Positions 18,006-29,200 of a stretch of DNA of 64,000 nucleotides are shown in pieces. The position numbers and the translations under genes are program-made. Numbering within the stretch: position 1 is the stretch's first letter; each line of letters begins with the position of its first letter. The DNA is from Fusobacterium necrophorum subsp. necrophorum. Its GTDB lineage: Bacteria > Fusobacteriota > Fusobacteriia > Fusobacteriales > Fusobacteriaceae. The notes below the pieces were generated by a model. It made no database searches and was not told the origin of the DNA. It saw nothing but the letters and a program-made list of their open reading frames with translations. The stretch covers positions 1,116,001-1,180,000 of the forward strand of contig NZ_CP034842.1 of assembly GCF_004006635.1 (NCBI RefSeq). Direction: 5' to 3'.

Positions 18006-19790
18006 ATGACCTATCGAAGTCATAATTTGGGAGAATTACGAAAAGGAAATATTGGACAAGTTGTTACTTTATCCGGATGGGTGGATACGAAAAGAGACTT
18101 AGGGAGATTAACTTTTATCGATTTACGAGATCGAGAGGGAAAGACTCAAATTGTTTTTGATATTGATTATACCAGTAGAGATATTATTGAGAAGGCTCAA
18201 AAATTAAGAAATGAGGCTGTCATTAAAGTAGTCGGAGAAGTGAAAGAAAGAGCAAGTAAAAACTTAAACATCCCAACCGGAGAAATTGAAGTTTTTGTCA
18301 AAGAGTTGGAAATCTTGAATCAATGTGAAGTTCTTCCTTTTCAAATTACAGGAATAGAAGAGAATTTAAATGAAAATATTCGATTGAAATATCGATACTT
18401 GGATATTCGAAGACCTAACATGATTCAAAACTTAAAAATGCGACATCGAATGATTATGGCAATTCGAAATTATATGGATCAGGCGGGATTTTTGGATGTG
18501 GATACTCCCATTTTAACAAAATCGACTCCGGAAGGAGCAAGAGATTTCTTAGTTCCAAGCAGAATCAACGGAGGAACTTTTTATGCTTTACCGCAATCTC
18601 CACAAATCTTCAAACAATTGTTGATGATTGGAGGAGTGGAGAAGTACTTCCAAATTGCGAAATGTTTTCGAGATGAAGATTTAAGAGCGGATAGGCAACC
18701 TGAATTTACACAATTGGATGTAGAAATGTCTTTCGTAACACAAGATGAGGTAATGAATGAGATAGAAGGTCTGGCGAAATATGTTTTCAAACATGTAACG
18801 GGAGAAGAAGCGAATTACACTTTTGAAAGAATGCCTTATGCGGTTGCTATGGGGGAATATGGTTCCGATAAGCCGGATTTGCGTTTTGAAGTAAAATTAA
18901 AAGACATATCCGATTTGGCGGCAAAGTCTTCCTTTAAAGCTTTCAGTTCCACTGTTGAAAATGGCGGAATCGTAAAAGCCATTGTTGCTCCGAAAGCCTT
19001 TGAAAAATTTTCTCGAAAGCTTTTAGGAGAATATGAAGATTATGCAAAACAATATTTTGGAGCAAAAGGAATGGCGTATATTAAAATAGCGGAAAATGGA
19101 GAGATTTCTTCGCCAATTGCAAAATTCTTCCGGGAAGAAGAAATGAAAGCTATTTTGGATAGAACGGGAGCCGAAGCCGGCGATGTTATTTTAATCATTG
19201 CAGATAGAGTGAAAACAGTGCATGCAGCCTTAGGGGCTTTGAGACTTCGAGTCGGAAAAGAATTGGGACTTATTGATAGAAATGCTTATAAATTCCTATG
19301 GGTTGTGGATTTCCCAATGTTTGAATATGATGAGGAAGAGGGAAGATACAAGGCGGAACATCATCCTTTTACTTCTATCAAAGAGGAAGATATGGAAAAA
19401 TTCTTACAGGGGCAAACCGATAATATTCGAACCGATACCTATGATTTGGTTTTAAACGGTTCTGAAATTGGAGGAGGTTCGATTCGTATTTCCAATACGG
19501 AAGTACAAGCTAAAGTGTTTGAACGATTGAGCTTAAGTCCGGAAGAAGCAAAAGAAAAGTTCGGCTTCTTCTTAGAGGCTTTCCAATATGGAGCACCTCC
19601 TCATGGAGGATTGGCTTTCGGAATTGACAGATGGCTTATGGTTATGTTGAAAGAAGAATCCATTCGGGATGTCATTCCATTCCCGAAAACAAATAAGGGG
19701 CAATGTTTGATGACAGAGGCACCGGGAAAAGTGGAAGAGAAACAATTGGAAGAACTGTTCCTATGTTCTACCTTCCAAGAAGAACAATAG
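18006..19790 (+). CDS. aspS: Aspartyl-tRNA synthetase
   Basis: 594 residues, the long bacterial type. An N-terminal OB anticodon-binding domain (about 1-110) is followed by class II motifs: [39 protein letters not shown], and [14 protein letters not shown] near the end. A GAD insertion domain lies at about 290-410. Whether it also charges tRNA-Asn depends on GatCAB, not seen here. Its stop is 10 bp before the IS remnant at 19801. Confidence 0.97.
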   Translation: MTYRSHNLGELRKGNIGQVVTLSGWVDTKRDLGRLTFIDLRDREGKTQIVFDIDYTSRDIIEKAQKLRNEAVIKVVGEVKERASKNLNIPTGEIEVFVKELEILNQCEVLPFQITGIEENLNENIRLKYRYLDIRRPNMIQNLKMRHRMIMAIRNYMDQAGFLDVDTPILTKSTPEGARDFLVPSRINGGTFYALPQSPQIFKQLLMIGGVEKYFQIAKCFRDEDLRADRQPEFTQLDVEMSFVTQDEVMNEIEGLAKYVFKHVTGEEANYTFERMPYAVAMGEYGSDKPDLRFEVKLKDISDLAAKSSFKAFSSTVENGGIVKAIVAPKAFEKFSRKLLGEYEDYAKQYFGAKGMAYIKIAENGEISSPIAKFFREEEMKAILDRTGAEAGDVILIIADRVKTVHAALGALRLRVGKELGLIDRNAYKFLWVVDFPMFEYDEEEGRYKAEHHPFTSIKEEDMEKFLQGQTDNIRTDTYDLVLNGSEIGGGSIRISNTEVQAKVFERLSLSPEEAKEKFGFFLEAFQYGAPPHGGLAFGIDRWLMVMLKEESIRDVIPFPKTNKGQCLMTEAPGKVEEKQLEELFLCSTFQEEQ

Positions 19791-19800
19791 AGAAGGTTTG

Positions 19801-20096
19801 GGTTCTTTGTCAACCGGTGTTGATGAAGAGTAGAACATGAAATTTTCAAGAGGATTTTAGGGATTTCGGAAACGAAATCTTTAAAATCCTTTTTTCTATG
19901 TTAAAACATAAAATCGGTTTTTCTTTTTGAGCAGCACAAAAAAGAATGCGAACATTCCAAATATATGCTTATGAAATTAAAAAAATTGTTTAAAAATTTG
20001 GGTTGATTTGCGCAATCCCTCGGATAATTAAAATTCTCTGTCGAAAATGAGAAAATCTACGGGAGTCAAATGTAACTCGTTTAAAGAATCAAAGAG
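19801..20096 (-). mobile_element. Remnant of the right end of the ISL3 element
   Basis: About 296 bp match the reverse complement of 4145-4440 of the complete IS. It starts at the terminal GGTTCTTTGTCAA, passes through the hairpin, and ends in the last codons of the transposase (minus strand, GAGTTACATTTGACTCCC region near 20080). No left end or rest of the element is present. It begins 10 bp after the aspS stop and ends just before the cdiA promoter. Confidence 0.85.
19851..19902 (+). terminator. IS-derived hairpin and T-run downstream of aspS
   Basis: GAGGATTTTAGGGATTTC, loop, GAAATCTTTAAAATCC, then TTTTTTC. It is correctly oriented and placed to terminate the rarA-hisS-aspS transcript. 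Confidence 0.75.
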
Positions 20097-20111
20097 GTTT
20101 AAAAATTTTCC

Positions 20112-20140
20112 TTGCTATCAAAGAAAAAATAGAATATACT
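20112..20140 (+). promoter_or_regulatory. Candidate promoter of the CdiA-like gene
   Basis: TTGCTA (20112-20117), 17 bp, TATACT (20135-20140). A second TATAAT at 20151 runs into an AT dinucleotide repeat (20155-20166). Slippage there could change leader spacing; this is inference only. Confidence 0.45.
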
Positions 20141-20298
20141 GATAAAAAGATATAATATATATATATGATTTCATATTAGTCTATCTTTTTCTGTGTTTTT
20201 TTCTGCTAAAAAAAGAAGAAGAAACGAATAGATTGACTTTCAAAGAACGGATTAGCTCTGTTAGAATAAGATTTTTACGAAGGGAGAGAGAAAGCAAA

Positions 20299-23200
20299 AT
20301 GAGAAATCGATTTTTAAAAAAAGCTATAGCGATACTATTCTTAATCATTCATATGACTGAACTATTTGCAAGCAATCTAATTGTAGACCCAAATGCAAAC
20401 CACAATACAAAACTTGATAAATCTAGTACAGGAGTGCCAATAGTAAATGTATCCACTCCTAATCATCGTGGAATAAGTGTAAATGAATTCTTGGAATATA
20501 ACATAGGCAAAGAAGGGCAGGTTTTAAATAATGCGGATAATGTTGGAAGATCTCATCTCGCAGGTCTCATTCATGCCAATCCTAACTTAGCACCTAATCA
20601 AGCAGCTAATTTAATTGTCCTACAAGTCAATGGTTCCAATCGTTCTCAAATAGAAGGATATTTAGAAGCGCTAAGTAGAGAGAAAGTAGATGTCATTCTA
20701 AGTAATGAAAATGGGCTATATATCAACAATGGTGGAACTATCAATATTAAAAACTTCACTACTACTACAGGGAAAGTTAGTCTAAAAGATGGAGATATTG
20801 TTGGAATCGATGTGGAAACAGGAAGGATTGCGATAGGTCCTAAAGGTTTGGATGTTAGCAATGCCAATTATGTAGAATTCCTTTCTAAAACTTTAGAACT
20901 TGCTGGGAATTTAGTTGCCAATGCAGAGGTAAAAGTTATTACAGGTTCGAATAAGATTGATAAAGATGGGAATATAAAAAAAATTGAGTCAAGTACTCCT
21001 GTAGGGGTGGCAATCGATGCTTCTCAACTTGGAGGGATGTATGCAGGTCAAATCAAAATAATAAGCACAGAGAAAGGAGCCGGAGTCAATTCGGATGCTT
21101 TTATTGTGTCTAAAAATAAGAGATTAGAAATCACGGCGGATGGAAAAATAAAGGTAAATAAGGTACAAGGGAAAGGAATCGAGATTCAAGGAAAGGAATA
21201 TGAACAAACAGGACTTGCGCAATCTGACTTGGATATTAACATAAAGGCTGATAGTATAAAGCTTCATGGGGATGGTACTCAAGCCGAGAAAAAAATAAAC
21301 TTAGATGGAAATGTAGAGAATAACTCTGCTATATACACAAAAGAAACTCTATACACTAAGGATTTGAAAAATACTAGCGAGATACAAGTAAAAAAAGAGA
21401 TACAAATAGATGGTAAATTAGTAAGTAGTGGAAACATCCAAGCAAATGAAAAAATATCAGTTGCTTCAAACGCAGAAAATACTGGAAATATATCAACAGG
21501 AGATAAATTTAGCGCAAAAGATACTAGAACTACTGGAAAATTGGTTGCTAAAAATAATATAGATGTTAAAAATTTAACCAATGATGGTGTAGTAGCAACT
21601 GAGGCTAAAGTAAAGATAGATGGAGAGTTAAAAAATTCTGGAGAAATACAGGCGACCAATCATATTAAAGTATTATCCAATGTAGAAAATACAGGCGACA
21701 TCTTAACAGATGGAAGTGTTAGCGCAAAGGATATGAAAACAACTAAAAAGTTATTAGCAAAAGGAAAGATAGAAGTAGCCAACTTAGAAAATAGTGGAGA
21801 GTTAGTAACCAATAGTAGCTTAACAATAGATGGAAAATTAGAAAATATAGGAAACATTCAAGCAATAGGGAAAATATCCATAACTCAAAATGCAAAGAAT
21901 ACGGGGGAGATAGTAACGAATAATACCTTTACAGCTAAGGATACCGTTACTACAAAAAAATTAATAGCCAAAGAAGGAATTTCAGTCGATACATTGGAAA
22001 GCGCTGGAATCGTGGCAACAGATAACAAAGTAGATATAAAAGGAAATGTAATAAATAGTGGGATAATCCAAGCTGCTGATAGAATCACTGTAAAAAAGAA
22101 TGTAGATAACCGTGGAGAAATAGTAACCAATGGCTCATTTACGGCAAAAGATGTCAAAACAACAAATAAAATAATGTCAAAAGATGATATTACTATAGCT
22201 AAGCTAGAAAATTCCGGGACAGTAATATCCAACAAGAAATTAAACATAGATGGAAGTTTAACGAATAGCGGAGAAATTCAAACATTAGAGAATATTGTAG
22301 TAAAAGAGAATGCTCTAAATACAGGAGAAATTCTAAGCAATGGCTCTTTTACATCAAAAGAGGTAAAAAATGAAAAAACAATCAGTGTAAGCAAAGATAT
22401 TCATATAGGTAAATTAGGAAATACAGGAAATGTTGCAACAGCTAAAAATTTAAATGTCAATGGAAAATTAACAAACTCTGGGAATATCCAGGCCGTTGAA
22501 AATATTTCAGTGATAGATAATGTTTTAAATAAAGGAACGATCTTAACCAATGGCTCTTTTACATCAAAAGATATTAAAAACGAAAAAAAAGTAAGCGCAA
22601 ATAAAGATATTACAGTCTCTAAATTGGAAAATACAGGGAATATGGTAACAAATAGTAAAGTAACTGTGAATGGGACTTTCATGAATGATGGCGAAGTGAA
22701 AGCAATGGATCATATAGCGGTGACTGGAAATACTACAAATAATGGGAGTATTGTAACAAATAAAAATTTTACTACGAAGAATTTAACGAATCATCAAAAA
22801 ATAATTGTTAAAGAAAAAATGGATACAAAGAATGTAACAAATACCGGAACAATCGCTTCAGGCGATACATTTACTGTGATTGGAAATCTTGAAAACACAA
22901 ATAGGATAGAAAGTGTAAATCTTGATGTCACAGGAAAGAAACTAACAAATAGTGGAAGTATGAAAGCGGATAATATTTCTACAAAAGTAACGGATATAAG
23001 AAATGATGGAAAAATAGTATCATGGAATAATATTACTTTTTCTAATGCACAAAATATAACAAACACGAATGAAATAACAGCACTGAAAGATATTGTAGCC
23101 AATCATACCAATCTTGTAAATAGTGGGAATATTGCTTCGAATGGAAAAGTATTGCTAAATCATTCCAGCATTACGAATACGAAAAAAATAGCTTCTAATA

Positions 23201-26200
23201 TCATCGAAATGCAAGAGAATAGAAAATATGATAATACCGGAGAAATCATAGGAAATGAGGTAAGCCTTGCAAGCACAAAGGATTTAAACTTAACTGGTAA
23301 ATTGCATGGTGCGCAAAAATTAACTATCAGTGGAAAAAATATATCAAATGATGGAGAAACGACTGGGACAGGTCTAACAACGATCACTGCGAGTAACAAT
23401 TTTACGAATCATAAAGCATTATCAGCGCTAACTCTTACAGTAAGAGCAGCAGGAGATGTTGTAAATAATAGTATGTTAAGTGCTGGAACAGTCAGTGTAA
23501 ATGGGAAAAATATAGAAAATCATGATTTAATTTCAGCAGCAGGAAATGTCACGTTAACAGCAGAGAATAAAGTAGACAATAAGGCAGGAAAAGCTATTTT
23601 TGCTGGACAAAAATTAGCAATTCATGCGCAAGAAATTAAAAATAATAAAAAATCGGAACTTTTAGGAAATGATATAGAATTAACAGCAGATAAAGTAGGA
23701 AATGAAGTAGGAACCATAAAGGCATTTAATAATATAAAGATAAAAACAGATACATTTGAAAATATCGGAGAAGTAAAAGACTTAGATCAATATGAAAGCT
23801 ATTATGAAACTTGGGATGGACAAATCATAGAAGCTGACCAAATTGATGATTGGAAAAGAAGAAACTCCGATAAGGCTTCTAAAAGAAGTAATGGTCATGC
23901 AGGAAGACATATAAGAAGGAAACAAAGAAAAGCATATGAAAGAATAACAAAAGAAGTAGAAAAGGATCAATATAAATCTCTATTATTTCCAGAATATACG
24001 GAATATATGAAAAGATATTTAGGAGATGAAGGAGAATATACAGAAAAAACAGGAAGTGCAAAAATACAAACGATTCCATTAAAAGAAAAAGTAAGAAGTA
24101 AAGGCGAAACTGAACATGGAAAAGTATTTGCTGGCGGAAATGTAATAATAGAAGGAAAAGATGGGGGAAAGGCAAGGGAAGTTTTCAATCAAGATTCTAT
24201 CATATCAGCAGGAGATACAGTAAAAATAGATGCCAATAAACTTGAAAATATTGTAAGCATTGGGGAAAAAGTAAAAGTAAAAACCGGGGAAGAAAGTATG
24301 TACATCAAATTGGAACGTACTGGAAAAAAACCTAGGAAAAAAGTAAAAATGGAAGTTACTTATACCAGAGATTTTAAAAATGACTATATAATAAAAAAAG
24401 TTCCTGTATTAGATAAAAATGGAAAGCAAGTTTATGAAAGGCGTGGATTGAGAAAAAGACCAAAATATGATAAAATTCCGGAATATGTAGGAAGATACGC
24501 CTATGTTACAGGTTCTCCAAGTATAATAGAAGGAAAACATATAGTCATCAACCCAACAAGTATTGTAAAACATGAAATTGAAGATACAAATGGTAAAATA
24601 ATAAGAGATAAGGCTCCTAAAGAAATAATAGTGGAAAGAAAACCATATAATGAAGGGATAGAAAAAGAGAACACGAATGTAACAGTTACTGCTAATAAAA
24701 ATATAGAAAATTTAAATCAAATAAATGTAAAAGAAGAACTAAAAAAATATGGGAATGTTGGAACAGAGGGTACTATATATAATGGAAATAGTGGTACCAA
24801 TGGAGAAATAGCAGCCAGTACAAAAGGGATAGAGGAAATTATAAAAAATGGAACGATCAATATGGATTCCAGTTTATCCAGTGCTTTATTTATTAAAAAT
24901 ATATCTCCAACCTCAAAATATCTATTAGAAACAAGACCAAAATATATAAACCAAAAAAGTTTCTATGGAAGTGATTATTTCCTAAGTAGAATAGGTTATG
25001 AAGAAACATGGGATAGAGTAAAAAGATTAGGAGATGCTTACTATGAAAATGAACTGATAGATAGAAGTATCACAGAAAAACTGGGAACAAGATTTTTACA
25101 TGGAAAAGAACTATCCGTAAAAGAACTCATGGACAATGCAGCAGAAGAAGCCAAAAAGAATAACTTAGTAGTAGGAAAAGCATTAACTAAGGAACAAATA
25201 GCAAAACTGGAGAAAGATATTGTATGGTATGAGTATCAAGAAGTAAACGGGATACAAGTCTTAGCACCAAAAGTATACTTATCACAAAATACATTAAAAA
25301 ATTTAAATACAGATGGTAGAAGTAGAATCACAGGAACAGAAAACACCTATATAAGAACCGGCAACTTAGAAAATACAGGATTCATAGGTGGCTATGGAAA
25401 TACTTATGTAGAAGCAAAAGAAATAAATAACAGAACATTAGGCAATCAACTTGCTGAGATAAGGGGAAATAAAACAACCATCCTTGCGCAAAATAATATC
25501 AATAATATAGGCGCAAGAATCTCAGGAAATGAACATCTAAATCTAGTAGCAGTCAATGGAGATATTGTAAATAAGAGTACCGTAGAAAACATAGAATTTC
25601 ATAATGGAGAATTTGCTAAAAGTCAATTCACAAAAATAGATTCCATAGGCGAAATCGTGTCTCATGAAGATTTGAATATGCTTGGAAATAACTATACAAG
25701 TGTAGGGGCTATCACACAAGCTAAAAATTTAAATATACATGTAGTCAATGACATGAATATGAAATCCCAAGAAGTCAGGGGAGAACAAACATTTGGAAAA
25801 GATGATAGCCAATATAACTACTATGGATTGGAAAGAAATATAGGCTCTCATGTAAAAGCAGAAAACTTAAATGTAACAGCTAATAATTTCAATATATCAG
25901 GTTCAGCAGTAATAGCAAAGACAGCTGATTTAAAGATAGATACATTACATATAGAGTCAAAAGTAGAGAAAGAAGAGGAAATCAATAAGACATCCTATAA
26001 GGGCTTTTTAAAGTCAGGTTCCAAGAAAGAAACGATACATAAGGAAGAAAACTCAGCAGGAAGCCTTTATGTAGAAAATAAAGGAACAATAAAAGGAGAT
26101 GTAAATCTTGTAGGAAGTAATTTAGTATTAGGAAAAGATAGCTTTGTAGGAGGAAAATTAACTACTGATTCAACAGAGCTTCATAGCTCATACTCACTGG

Positions 26201-29200
26201 AAGAAAAGAAAAAAGGATTTAGTGGAAGTATAGGAAGTGGAGGATTTTCTATTGGTTATGGAAAATCAGAAGGTAAGTTAAAAGAAAAAGATGTAACAAA
26301 TGCAAAATCGAATCTGGTATTAGGAGATGGCACAGTACTCAATCAAGGTGCAGAAATCACAGCAACAAACTTAATACATGGACAAATAAGTATAAATCAT
26401 GGAGATGTTACCTATGGTGCAAGAAAAGATATTCATGATGTAGAAAGCTCAACAAAGAGCAGTGGAATCAATCTATCAGTAAGAATAAAATCACCTGCAC
26501 TGGATAGAGCGAAACAAGGAATAGATTCCTTTAAACAAATGAAATCAGGAGATATACTTGGAGGAATCGCTTCATCAACGAATACTGTAACAGGTTTGGT
26601 AGAAGGTTTAAGTAATAATATAACTAAAAAAGATGGAAGTAAAGCAACTTTAAAAGATATTAAAGATGGAGATTTTAAAGTTAATAATAATTTCTATGGA
26701 AATATAGGAGTCAATTTAGGATTTAATAAATCAAGTTCAAATACTAAATCTCATAATGAAAATGCAGTAGTAACAACAATAAGAGGAAAAGATAAAAATT
26801 CAAGTATAACTTATAATAATGTAAAAAATATTGACTATGTTGGAACACAAGCGCAAAATACGAAATTGATCTATAACGATGTAGAAAATATGAATAAAAG
26901 TGCAGTTGCATTAAATAACTCTTATTCATCAAGTAGTAAAAGTAGTGGAGTGTCAACAGGGGTTACTATTAATTACAATAATGGTTTCCAAGCAGAAGCA
27001 AATGCAGTAAGTATTTCAGCTTCTAAATCAAATATGAATACTAATGGAACTACTTACCAAAATGGTTTATTTGTAGATGTTGATGAAGTACATAATAATA
27101 CAAAGAACATGACTTTATCAGGCTTTAATCAAAAAGGTGGAACAGTTACAGGAAATATACAAAATCTTACTATTGAAAGTAAACAAAATACATCTACAAC
27201 TACTGGTAGCACAAAAGGTGGAAGTCTAAGTATTTCACCAAGTGGAGTGCCATCAGGAAGTGCAAACTATTCTAAAACAAATGGAGAAAGAAAAGTTGTA
27301 GATAATGCAAGTACCTTTATAATAGGAGATGGAAGTAATCTTAAAGTAGGAAAGGTAGAAAATACAGCGGGAGCAATAGGCGCAACAGGAAGTGGAAAGC
27401 TATCTATTGATGAGTATATAGGACATAACTTAGAAAATGCAGATAAATCAAAAACTGTTGGAGGTTCTGTTGGAATATCAACAACAGGAATAAGTAGTAT
27501 AGGCTTAGATTATTCTGATAGAAAACAAGAGGGAGTAACAAAAAATACAGTCATAGGAAATGTAGAAATAGGAAAATCTTCTGGAGATGAAATAAATAAA
27601 GATTTAGGTTCTATGACAGAAGTAACAAAGGATAGAGATTTTAAAACAAATATTAATATAGAATCTCAAACAATAAAGTATGCTTTAAATCCAAGTCAAT
27701 TTAAAGAAGATGTTCAAATTGCATTAATAGAAGGAAAAGCAACAGGGAGAACAGTAGTAAAAACAATTGACAATATGATAAATGGGGATAATAGTCAAGA
27801 TATAGGGGATGCAGAAAGAAGAAGTCTAATAGAAATAAAGGAAGCAATAGTTAGAGTTCAAACAGCACCTGCAATGGATATTATCGCAGAGGAAGATTTG
27901 GCAGATAAAAATGTACAAGCTAGACTTAAAGTAGAAATAGAAAAGTTTGACCCAAATGACCCAAGTTTATCTGAAAAAGTAAGAGAAAGACTAAATGAGT
28001 TAAAAGCAGAAGGAAAAGAAATAGTAGCTTTCTATGATAAAACAACAGGGAAGATATTTATAAATCAAAATGCAAAAGATGAAGAAGTAAGAGCTTCCAT
28101 AGCAAGAGAATACAAGATAAAAGAAGATTTAGAGCTGGGAAGAGGAAAAGCAAATGATAAAGGGCAACTTCGTTCAACAGTAGCAGGAGAGATAGCCTAT
28201 GATGAGATAAAAGATAGATTAAAGAAAGGTGATAAAAATCCAATAAGCGCTTCAAGTTTTGATGTAGCAAAGATGGATAAGGATAGTGAGGTTACCTCTG
28301 ATTTAAGAGACAAGAATGTTCAAAGGGAATTTTTTAATTCTTTGCCATATGCAGCAGCAACAAGTAATGGTGCTTGGAAAATAAATCCTAAGATTTTAAA
28401 AGAAATGCAAGGAGATAAAGGAGAAATTGAAGACTTTATTTTTAGACCAGACTTTTATGTCAAAAGTGTAGATTTACTTTATGCTGAAAGTGAAGAAGGA
28501 AAGAAAAAAATAGCAATCGCAGATTCTAAAATAGACTCATTCAATAAAAATAATCCAGATAGAGAGTATTACAAAATAATAGATGGAAGAAAAAAAGAAG
28601 TACTTATCGCGAGTAATCCCAAAGCAAAATCATATTGGTATCATTTTGGAAAAAGTTTTTCAGCACCATTTAGAACGGAAGGTTATGGAATGAATGTGCA
28701 TCCTAATAGTAGTTTTACAGAGGATGTAAAAGAATTAACAGGGATTGTATTTAGGGGACTAAATGATCTTTCCAAGCCATTTACCTTAGGAATAGGTTCA
28801 AAATTAGGAGATGAAAAGGGAAGAATAAGAAAGAGAAGTAATCAATATGGGACAAAAGAAGAAGTAGAAGGAAAACAAGAGTTTCTAAAGAATTCCCTTG
28901 AATCAGCAACCGATATGGTAGTAACTCCTATAACAATGAAATTAGTTGGAACGGGAATAAAAATATTAGATAAGAAAATGAATTATCCTAAATTAACATA
29001 TGATGAATATAAATTCTTGAAGGAATATAAATATAAACCAATTTCAGGAGAAATTACTTCTAAATATGAAGATGTAAAGACTTATCGTTACAATGCTACT
29101 ATTAATCCTGGTCCATTAGCAGAAGGTAAAAATCCACCAGTTAATAATTTTTATGGTGGAATGTATAATGATGCTTCAAATGAAGGGGGAGTATTTGTAA

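Noticed and set aside
20646..24188. Many minus-strand open frames inside the CdiA-like gene
   Set aside because: They mirror the repeats, have no ribosome sites and no recognisable products.
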